From: Rufibacter roseolus
GTDB taxonomy: Bacteria; Bacteroidota; Bacteroidia; Cytophagales; Hymenobacteraceae
Reading direction: 5' to 3'
Assembly (NCBI RefSeq): GCF_017916365.1
Contig: NZ_JAFMSU010000001.1
Coordinates: forward strand, 1,641,028 to 1,705,027
Length of the DNA stretch: 64,000 bases
Shown here: positions 57,553 to 64,000 of the stretch, piece by piece
Layout of the letters: each line of letters opens with the position of its first letter
Position numbering within the stretch: the first letter of the stretch is position 1
The notes under the pieces: generated by a model
Seen by the model: the letters and a program-made list of their open reading frames with translations, nothing else
Databases searched by the model: none
What the model was told of the DNA's origin: nothing
Program-made: the position numbers and the translations under genes

Positions 57553-60162
57553 ATGAAGAAATTTTTAGCGCTGTCGGGGCTTTACGTGGGAGCGGTTATA
57601 TTTCAGACCGCCCTGGCCGGCCCCGGGAAAACGGTGAACGAACCAGACTCGGTGTACCTTTTCTCTTACGGCACCGAGAAAAACGGCGGCCGGAACGGGC
57701 TGCACTTTGCCTGGAGCCGCGACAAGGAGAAGTGGTTCAGTATCGGGAGCGAGTATGGCTTCGTGCGGTCAGACTACGGCAGGTGGGGCGCCGAGAAGCG
57801 TATGCATACGCCGTATGTGTTCCGCAGACCCAACGGGGTCTGGCAGGCTGTGTGGAGCCTGAACGATCGGGAACCGCTTTTCGCGCACAGCGCCTCTCCG
57901 GACCTGGTGTATTGGGGACGGCAGAGCTACCCGATGGTGCAAGGAAGCGCCAATGTGCTGCGACCGGTGGTCCAGTATGAGGCCAAATCAGGGAACTACG
58001 CCATCACCTACGCAGACGCTTGGGGTAAGTATTACCGGGTCACCACCAAAGACTTCAAAGCCTTTTCGTCGGCCACGGAAGTACCGGCAGCCCAGTACCG
58101 GGACAACAGCCAGAAGGTGACCTTGCCGGAGGGCAACGCGACCGGGCAGGTACACCGCGTGGCCTGGGCGGAGGTGGACAGGCTGGTAAAAACGTATGAG
58201 CAGAAGCAGTTCAAAAGCAGCCAGTACAGTGAAACCATGGCGCAGGATGCACAGCGCTTTGCCGGGCTCAAACCGGTGGAGGCTAAAATCACGATAGAGG
58301 CGACCAAGGCAAAACCCATCAGTGATCTGCTGGTAGGCGTCTTCTTTGAAGACCTGAACTACGCGGCCGACGGCGGACTGTACGCCGAGTTGGTGCAGAA
58401 CCGCGGGTTTGAGTACTCGCCCAACGACAAGGAAGGTCACGATAAAAGCTGGACCAGCACCCACTCCTGGAGCCTGAAAGGCGAGAACACCTCGTTCACC
58501 GTGGAGACCGCCGCCCCGGTGCACCCCAACAATCCGCATTACGCGGTGCTGGAGACCAAAGCACCGGGGGCGGCGCTGGTCAACGCCGGGTTTGATGGCA
58601 TCTCCGTCAAGAAAGGCGAGCGCTACAACCTCTCCCTGTTTACGAGGCATTTACAGGGAAAGAGCGCCAAACTAGAGGTGCGCCTGGTCAGCGAAAAAGA
58701 GGGTGTTTTGGCAAAAACTACCCTAAACGCTCCTGCGGGCAATTGGAAGAAACTCACCGCGGTGCTGACGCCCAATAAGACCGCCGCCGATGCGCGCCTG
58801 GAACTGCAGCCGCTCACCGAAGGAAAGCTGGCCCTGGATATGGTCTCTTTGTTTCCCCAGCAGACCTTCAAAGGCCGGAAAAACGGCCTGCGGGCCGATT
58901 TGGCGCAGACCATCGCTGATCTGAAACCGCGTTTTGTGCGGTTCCCAGGGGGCTGCGTGGCCCACGGGGACGGGCTGGAGAACATCTACCACTGGAAGAA
59001 CACCATCGGGCCGCTGGAGGCCCGCAAGCCGCAACGTAACCTGTGGGGCTACCATCAGTCCCTAGGCTTGGGCTACTTTGAGTACTTCCAGTTCTGCGAG
59101 GACATCGGGGCCCGGCCGGTGCCGGTGGTCGCGGCGGGGGTACCCTGCCAGAACTCCGGCAGCGGTCCCCACGGCGGTGGCCAGCAGGGCGGCATCCCGA
59201 TGAGCGAGATGGACGAGTACGTGCAGGATGTCCTTGACCTGGTGGAGTACGCCAACGGCGATGTGACCACCAAGTGGGGCAAGAAACGGGCCGAGGCCGG
59301 CCATCCCAAACCGTTCAACCTGAAATACATTGGCGTAGGCAACGAAGACCTCATCACCGATGTGTTTGAGGAGCGCTTCGCGATGATCTACAAGGCGCTG
59401 AAGGAAAAGCACCCCGAGATCACGGTCATCGGCACAGTAGGGCCTTTCTCCGAGGGGACCGACTACGTGGAGGGCTGGGACATCGCCGATAAGATGGGTC
59501 TGGCCATGGTGGATGAGCACTATTACCAACCGCCGGGCTGGTTCATCCATAACCAGGACTACTATGACCGCTATGACCGGACCAAGTCAAAAGTTTACCT
59601 GGGCGAGTACGCGGCCCATTTGCCCGGCCGCCCCAACAACCTGGAAACCGCCCTCTCCGAGGCCCTGTACCTGACCTCGGTGGAGCGCAACGGCGATGTG
59701 GTGCACATGACCTCTTACGCGCCGCTGCTGGCAAAGGAAGGCCACACCCAATGGAACCCCGACCTGATCTACTTCAACAACACCGAGGTAAAGCCCACCG
59801 TGGGCTACGAAGTGCAGAAACTCTTCGGCCAGAACGCTGGCAGCGAGTACCTGCCCAGCACTGTGAGTTTGTCCAACACCCAGGAGGCGGTGACCAAACG
59901 AGTGGCAGTATCGGTGGTGCGTGACCCCAAAAGCAAGGACGTGATCCTCAAAATGGTGAACCTGTTGCCGGTGACCGTCACCTCCTCAGTAGACCTGAAA
60001 GGTTTAGGTTCCTTCAACGGCAAGGCCACCAGAACCGTGCTGCAGGGTAACCCAGCGGATAAACTCCTGAAGCCGACGAAAACCATTGTGGCTCTAGCCG
60101 ATCTGTCAAACACCGAGTTGCCGGCTTACTCCTGTACCATCATCCGCCTGAAGTCTAAATAG
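57553..60162 (+). CDS. GH51 alpha-L-arabinofuranosidase with N-terminal GH43-like module
   Basis: 869 aa from ATG 57553 (the frame opens at a TTG three codons earlier). Signal peptide ends near TALAG. Residues ~25-205 look like part of a GH43-type propeller (LFSYGTEKNGGRNGLHFAWSR split, WGAEKRMHTPYVFRRPNGVW, NYAITYADAWGKYYRVT). This module appears too short to be a full enzyme. The GH51 part (~230-865) has VGVFFEDLNYAADGGLYAEL, PRFVRFPGGCVAHGDGLEN, predicted acid/base E598 in GVGNEDLI and nucleophile E685 in VYLGEYAAH. It removes alpha-arabinofuranose side chains. It is the last enzyme gene of the locus before a terminator. Confidence 0.92.
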   Translation: MKKFLALSGLYVGAVIFQTALAGPGKTVNEPDSVYLFSYGTEKNGGRNGLHFAWSRDKEKWFSIGSEYGFVRSDYGRWGAEKRMHTPYVFRRPNGVWQAVWSLNDREPLFAHSASPDLVYWGRQSYPMVQGSANVLRPVVQYEAKSGNYAITYADAWGKYYRVTTKDFKAFSSATEVPAAQYRDNSQKVTLPEGNATGQVHRVAWAEVDRLVKTYEQKQFKSSQYSETMAQDAQRFAGLKPVEAKITIEATKAKPISDLLVGVFFEDLNYAADGGLYAELVQNRGFEYSPNDKEGHDKSWTSTHSWSLKGENTSFTVETAAPVHPNNPHYAVLETKAPGAALVNAGFDGISVKKGERYNLSLFTRHLQGKSAKLEVRLVSEKEGVLAKTTLNAPAGNWKKLTAVLTPNKTAADARLELQPLTEGKLALDMVSLFPQQTFKGRKNGLRADLAQTIADLKPRFVRFPGGCVAHGDGLENIYHWKNTIGPLEARKPQRNLWGYHQSLGLGYFEYFQFCEDIGARPVPVVAAGVPCQNSGSGPHGGGQQGGIPMSEMDEYVQDVLDLVEYANGDVTTKWGKKRAEAGHPKPFNLKYIGVGNEDLITDVFEERFAMIYKALKEKHPEITVIGTVGPFSEGTDYVEGWDIADKMGLAMVDEHYYQPPGWFIHNQDYYDRYDRTKSKVYLGEYAAHLPGRPNNLETALSEALYLTSVERNGDVVHMTSYAPLLAKEGHTQWNPDLIYFNNTEVKPTVGYEVQKLFGQNAGSEYLPSTVSLSNTQEAVTKRVAVSVVRDPKSKDVILKMVNLLPVTVTSSVDLKGLGSFNGKATRTVLQGNPADKLLKPTKTIVALADLSNTELPAYSCTIIRLKSK

Positions 60163-60190
60163 GCCTGGTAAGCCAGAGCCTCCGATCTAG

Positions 60191-60226
60191 AAGCAGCGCA
60201 TCCTTTTGGGTGGGCTGCTTTTTTTA
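60191..60226 (+). terminator. Rho-independent terminator ending the enzyme cluster
   Basis: Stem AAGCAGC/GCTGCTT (60191-60197 with 60214-60220), loop of 16 bases that can pair partly, then a run of T to 60226. It lies 28 bases after the GH51 stop. Confidence 0.75.
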
Positions 60227-60260
60227 TGGTTTTGGTATGCGGCATATGGAAGACTGTTCC

Positions 60261-60299
60261 GTTTCAGGCCTGATTTTTCCAAAATATCCTAAAACCGGG
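60261..60299. repeat. Dispersed palindrome, copy 10
   Basis: GTTTCAGGCCTGATTTTTCC then AAAATATCCTAAAACCGGG. Confidence 0.6.
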
Positions 60300-60449
60300 T
60301 AAGTAGGAGAGAGGAAGGCGGCTTCTGCATTGAGAACCCAAGCGTAGGAGTGGCTCCATGGAACGTTTTGAGCAAGACGTTTGCAGGCTACCTTAAAGAC
60401 AAGCCATTGAAGATGGACAGGCATTTGAGGAAAGAAATTGTTGGGAAAC

Positions 60450-60486
60450 CTTTTTCAGGCTGCTTTTCCAAAAACACCTCAATAAC
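60450..60486. repeat. Dispersed palindrome, copy 11
   Basis: CTTTTTCAGGCTGCTTTTCC then AAAAACACCTCAATAAC. Confidence 0.55.
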
Positions 60487-60621
60487 AGAGAAAGGGTGCG
60501 TAAGGTTGGTGCTATAAAACGCTGGTCAAGAGGTAAATCGGCTTTCGCCTCTTGCATGAGGGCGCCGTATATAAACTAAGTCTAAGGCGAATATATCCTC
60601 ATTATCTAATACCTACCCAAG

Positions 60622-61983
60622 ATGAAGAAAGTACTCAGCACCCTCCTGCTCCAATTGCTTGTGCTTTCCTGTTTTTGCCAGGATAAAGCCTCCATCGGCG
60701 GCACAAGTGGAACCACCAGCGGTCCTCCGGCCTGGATCATGCAGGGCAACATCTATGAGGTGAATGTCCGGCAGTACACACCGGAAGGCACCCTGAACGC
60801 TTTCGCCAAACACCTTGATCGCCTGAAAGGGATGGGGGTACAGACGGTGTGGTTCATGCCGCTTCACCCCATCAGCAAGGTGGACCGGAAAGGCTCGCTG
60901 GGGAGCTACTATGCCGTCTCTGACTACACCGCCGTCAACCCGGAGTTCGGCACGATGGCAGACTTCAAGCAGGTGGTAAAGGCTATCCATGACAAGGGAA
61001 TGAAGGTCATCATCGACTGGGTACCCAACCATACCGGCGGAGACCACCGGTGGCTAACCCAGCACCCTGATTTCTTCGTGCGGGACAGCACCGGGAAGGC
61101 GGCCATGGCGGTGGACTGGGCTGACACCCGGCAGTTGGATTACAAGAACCCGGTGATGCAGGATAGCATGATCGCCGCCATGAAATACTGGGTCTCCAGC
61201 ACAGGAATAGACGGTTTCAGGTGCGACGTGGCCTGGAACGTTCCTGCCTCCTTCTGGCGCCGGTGCATCCCCCAGTTGAAGGAGATGAAGAGCCTTTTCA
61301 TGCTGGCCGAGGGAGACAGCGCCTATCTACCGAAGAGCGGCTTTGACGCGGTCTACCCGTGGCACATGTTCAAGATGATGGAGAAGGTGGCCAAGGGCGA
61401 AAGACCGGCCTTCAGCCTGGATAGCGTGAAGCAGGAGAGTGACCGGATGTACCCCGCCCATACCATCCAGATGTACTTCACCAGCAACCACGACGAGAAC
61501 AGCTGGAACAAGGCAGACTACGGGACTTTCCCCGGCCCGGTGCATGCGCCGTTCGCGGTATTCACCCAAACCATGGCCAGCAGTGTCCCCCTGATCTACG
61601 GCGGGCAGGAAGAACCGGTCCTGCGGGCCTTGAAATTCTTCGACAAGGACCCCATGACCTTCGGCAAACTCCAAAGAGCCTCGTTCTATAAAACTCTGCT
61701 TAACCTCCGGAAAAGGAACGCCGCCCTATCCGCCGACGCGTCTTTCCAGAAAGTAAGTGCGGGGGATGAGAGGGCAGTGTATGCCTTCGTGCGGGAAAAA
61801 GGGAAGAAGAAGGTATTGGTGATTCTTAACTTTTCCGGTACCCCACAGCCGATCACCATAAAGGAGAAATCGTTGATCGGGAGTGCCTATAATGTTTTCA
61901 AGGGTGCAAAGGAGCCTGTAAGCAGCAAAAAATGGAATATGCGACCATGGGGTTATGCGGTGTATGAATACAATTCCAAATAA
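60622..61983 (+). CDS. GH13 alpha-amylase family protein, secreted
   Basis: 453 aa with a signal peptide and possible lipobox (LLLQLLVLSCFCQDK). GH13 TIM barrel with the four conserved regions: DWVPNHTGG (region I), GFRCDVAW with predicted nucleophile D202, FMLAEGD with acid/base E230, and SNHDEN with D291. A short C-terminal beta-domain follows (~375-453: AVYAFVREKGKKKVLVILNF). It hydrolyses alpha-1,4-glucans or short maltooligosaccharides; it is somewhat shorter than classic alpha-amylases. It probably lies outside the galactan locus, since a terminator and two palindromes separate it. Confidence 0.9.
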   Translation: MKKVLSTLLLQLLVLSCFCQDKASIGGTSGTTSGPPAWIMQGNIYEVNVRQYTPEGTLNAFAKHLDRLKGMGVQTVWFMPLHPISKVDRKGSLGSYYAVSDYTAVNPEFGTMADFKQVVKAIHDKGMKVIIDWVPNHTGGDHRWLTQHPDFFVRDSTGKAAMAVDWADTRQLDYKNPVMQDSMIAAMKYWVSSTGIDGFRCDVAWNVPASFWRRCIPQLKEMKSLFMLAEGDSAYLPKSGFDAVYPWHMFKMMEKVAKGERPAFSLDSVKQESDRMYPAHTIQMYFTSNHDENSWNKADYGTFPGPVHAPFAVFTQTMASSVPLIYGGQEEPVLRALKFFDKDPMTFGKLQRASFYKTLLNLRKRNAALSADASFQKVSAGDERAVYAFVREKGKKKVLVILNFSGTPQPITIKEKSLIGSAYNVFKGAKEPVSSKKWNMRPWGYAVYEYNSK

Positions 61984-62085
61984 GCCATTGAAGGCCCGTT
62001 TATTTAAGCCAATGGAAAATTATAAGCACTTGAGGCTGCAGGCAGCTCAAATAAATTAGTTTATTGGTGGAGAGATTATGATTTG

Positions 62086-62122
62086 CTTTTAGAGCCTATT
62101 TTCCTAAAAATGATACAAAAAC
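62086..62122. repeat. Dispersed palindrome, copy 12
   Basis: CTTTTAGAGCCTATTTTCCT then AAAAATGATACAAAAAC, about 100 bases after the amylase stop. A diverged copy. Confidence 0.45.
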
Positions 62123-62260
62123 AGAAGTTGTAAGTCAGCAGTATTGCCAAAGAACAAACACCTGAACTTCAGCCTCGGCTGAGGGAACTCCGGAGCCTTT
62201 AGCCCAACAGTAAGTTAGCAGCAATTCATCTAATGATCATAATCTTAATGCTTGTTGCAT

Positions 62261-62749
62261 ATGGCAAAGACAATTAACCAACGCATGACTGTTAATCTGG
62301 AGGGCGATTTTGTGGTGTTCCTGATTGGAATGCGTATCAATCGCTTTTGGAAATTTCATAAATGGTTACCAGTGGCAAGAGCCATGCCTAAGATGCTGAA
62401 AGAGCTTTCTCAGAAACCGGAGAGGGGTTTTTTGGGCTTTCAATTTAACGGCGGCATTCTGCCGGTGATTGTTCAGTACTGGAAATCGTTTGAACAACTG
62501 GAGGCTTATGCCAAAGGCAGAACGGGTTACCATTACCCCGCCTGGAAGGAGTTCAACACCAAAATAAAAAGTAATGGTGATGTAGGCATCTGGCATGAAA
62601 CCTACAAGGTCAGGGCCGGAGAGTACGAGTGTATTTACAACAACATGCCCAGATATGGCTTGGGTAAAGTTGGTGACTTAGTGCCGGCTGTTGGTAGTAG
62701 AGAATATTCTGCCCAAAGGATTTCCCTAAAAAGCACTGGCAGCCGCTAA
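62261..62749 (+). CDS. DUF4188 family protein
   Basis: 162 aa from ATG 62261 (two TTG codons lie just before it in frame). The protein resembles the DUF4188 family of small ferredoxin-like, monooxygenase-type proteins: RMTVNLEGDFVVFLIGMRI, WLPVARAMPKMLKELSQKPE, GFLGFQFNGGILPVIVQYWK, and a C-terminal GIWHETYKVRAGEYECIYNN. Substrate and role are unknown. There is no signal peptide, so it is cytosolic. It stands alone, convergent with the kelch gene and followed by the hairpin at 62862-62931. Confidence 0.85.
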   Translation: MAKTINQRMTVNLEGDFVVFLIGMRINRFWKFHKWLPVARAMPKMLKELSQKPERGFLGFQFNGGILPVIVQYWKSFEQLEAYAKGRTGYHYPAWKEFNTKIKSNGDVGIWHETYKVRAGEYECIYNNMPRYGLGKVGDLVPAVGSREYSAQRISLKSTGSR

Positions 62750-62861
62750 CGTATTGGCGCTTTATGAGTGCAAGCCTTATGTACCTATTTTCAACCGGGA
62801 ACCGACATTAACAGGAGAACTAAATTTGAACTGAGATTTTCCCGATATGCCACCTTCACAA

Positions 62862-62931
62862 AGTGCTTGTCCAGGAGCTTGGCCTTCTACTCCCAGCCGT
62901 GAGGGAAAGGCCATGCTCCTGGACAAGCACT
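62862..62931. terminator. Long hairpin between convergent genes
   Basis: Arms 62862-62886 and 62907-62931 pair over 25 bases with one mismatch around a 20-base loop. It sits just after the kelch stop and 113 bases after the DUF4188 stop. The T tract is poor on both sides, but the position fits a shared bidirectional terminator. Confidence 0.6.
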
Positions 62932-62935
62932 CACC

Positions 62936-64000
62936 TCAGAATTCCAGCCTCCAGACTTGGTTTGAAAGGGAAAATAGATTCCCTCCAAAGGTGGCACCCC
63001 CCGCCAGGTAGACTTCATTGCCAGCGGAGACGATAGTTTCATATTGGATCGCATCTTGGGGCAGTACCCCGATCGACCAGGTGCGGGTCCCCAGATCGTA
63101 AATATCGAACCGGTGGGTATCTTGCCCTATATTCCGGAAGAAGAGTAGCTTGTTATTCTTCAAAACGGCGTTGTTCGCCATAAACCCGGGAAGGGCGGGC
63201 TGGAACAGCGGGGCGAAGGAGATTTCCCCCGAGGTCGCGTTCCACTTCTCCATAGCGCAGCCTCCCAGCCAGTAGACATCGTCCGCCACGGCAAGGCCGG
63301 CCAAATGCCCCATAGTATAGTTCAGGGAGGCCGTGGACCAGGAGCCTGTGGCACCGTCATACACATCCACCTTGTTTGAGGGGGTTGGCTCCCACATGTT
63401 ATCCTTGTACCCACCCGCAAAAAACACTTTCCCGCCCCCAGCTACGGCGGTGATAAGCCCTCGGGGCTCGCTCAGGGTGGTTGTGGACCATTGCTCGGTG
63501 GACAAGTCGTAGATGTCCACCCGGTCAGAAGGAGTGAAATTCGCATCCTTCTCCCCACCCGCGAAAAACACCTTGTCGCCAAAGGTCGCCGCCGAGACGT
63601 ACGCCCGGGGCTCGCTCAGCGTGGCCACCGACCAGGCACCCGTGGCCGCGTCATAGATATCGACTGTGGAGAAATAAAGGTCGGGGGTGCCAATATCGCC
63701 ACTGGACAGCCTGCCTCCGGCAAAAAACACCTTGCCACTGACTGCCGCCGCAGCAATGGCGGAGCGCGCCTCGCTCAGCCGAGCCGTCGACCACCGCCCA
63801 GTGGACGCGTCGAAGATATCCACCCGGGAGGAGCCTTGGCCGTTAATGCCCGCGGCCGACCATGAGGCGCCCGCAAACATTATCTTAGTGCCAACCGTCA
63901 CTCCTGCCATCATGGCCCTCGCCTCTGACAGGGTGCCGAAGGGTACTAGCCGGGCGGTGACTAAGGGCCGGCCGGTGCTATCGCAGGAGATATCTACGAA
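62936..64000 (-). CDS. Kelch-repeat beta-propeller protein (5' end outside window)
   Basis: The frame is open through the last base (354 residues visible), so the ATG at 63913 is internal and the true start lies beyond 64000. Kelch-type blades of ~50-55 residues repeat: LSEARSAIAAAAVSGKVFFA, LSEPRAYVSAATFGDKVFFA, LSEPRGLITAVAGGGKVFFA, each followed by a VDIYD.STG.WS turn. Later blades near the C terminus are more diverged (TMGHLAGLAVADDVYWLGG). No type IX sorting tail is seen at the C terminus (NQVWRLEF). It is probably a secreted or surface protein with a ligand-binding propeller; the partner is unknown. Confidence 0.8.
   Translation of the reverse strand, partial: FVDISCDSTGRPLVTARLVPFGTLSEARAMMAGVTVGTKIMFAGASWSAAGINGQGSSRVDIFDASTGRWSTARLSEARSAIAAAAVSGKVFFAGGRLSSGDIGTPDLYFSTVDIYDAATGAWSVATLSEPRAYVSAATFGDKVFFAGGEKDANFTPSDRVDIYDLSTEQWSTTTLSEPRGLITAVAGGGKVFFAGGYKDNMWEPTPSNKVDVYDGATGSWSTASLNYTMGHLAGLAVADDVYWLGGCAMEKWNATSGEISFAPLFQPALPGFMANNAVLKNNKLLFFRNIGQDTHRFDIYDLGTRTWSIGVLPQDAIQYETIVSAGNEVYLAGGATFGGNLFSLSNQVWRLEF

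Larger units (their letters stand above)
60227..60621. other. Intergenic region with two palindrome copies
   Basis: About 395 bases between the GH51 terminator and the amylase gene. Palindrome copies 10 and 11 lie here, about 190 bases apart. No coding frame or RNA gene is convincing. The amylase promoter should be in the last ~130 bases. Confidence 0.5.

Overview
The window looks like chromosomal DNA of a Bacteroidota bacterium, most likely a Cytophagales/Hymenobacteraceae-type organism such as Rufibacter or a relative (the genus is inference). Supporting this are a type IX secretion C-terminal tail, a SusC/SusD pair, a one-piece hybrid two-component regulator, lipobox signal peptides and very few Shine-Dalgarno-like sites. 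Two large functional blocks fill the window, with surface-protein fragments cut by both edges.

Block 1 (about 1.0-23.9 kb) makes an exported polysaccharide. A short + strand group (hexapeptide acetyltransferase, GT2, WcaI-like GT4) converges on a long - strand operon. That operon is read from about 20.9 kb down to 4.2 kb: Wza-like export lipoprotein, Wzc-like tyrosine autokinase, exostosin-like transferase, Wzx-like flippase, an unknown membrane protein, GT4, GT8-like transferase, pyruvyltransferase-like protein, two more GT4s, Wzy-like polymerase, GT4, acyltransferase and GT4. Together they assemble, decorate, flip, polymerise and export a glycan by a Wzx/Wzy-type route. No priming sugar-phosphate transferase is visible. 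Beyond a roughly 970-base AT-rich gap are two tandem + strand GT2 genes. Their first 138 codons are almost identical and extremely GC-rich, while their second halves are diverged and AT-richer. This mosaic is the most striking structure in the window.

Block 2 (about 24.2-60.2 kb, all + strand) is a polysaccharide utilisation locus. It starts with DUF4861 and DUF2264 proteins and a hybrid two-component sensor/regulator, then SusC/SusD, GH30, two GH2s, a BNR_4 protein, GH105, a second DUF2264 protein, galK, galT, a DUF1080 lipoprotein, GH35 with a discoidin-like tail, a tandem GH43 protein and GH51. Endo-galactanase-like, beta-galactosidase, arabinofuranosidase and uronide-processing activities together with Leloir-pathway enzymes fit a galactan with arabinose and uronic-acid side chains, i.e. 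type II arabinogalactan (gum arabic/AGP-like). The substrate is inferred. A GH13 alpha-amylase and a DUF4188 protein follow. A kelch-repeat protein on the - strand runs off the right edge.

A dispersed palindromic repeat of about 36-38 bases occurs at least 12 times, mostly just after stop codons and twice inside coding sequence. Its consensus halves are roughly GTTTTnAGGCnTGTTTTC and GAAAACAGCCTcAAAAC. No tRNA, rRNA, CRISPR array, insertion sequence or phage gene was seen.
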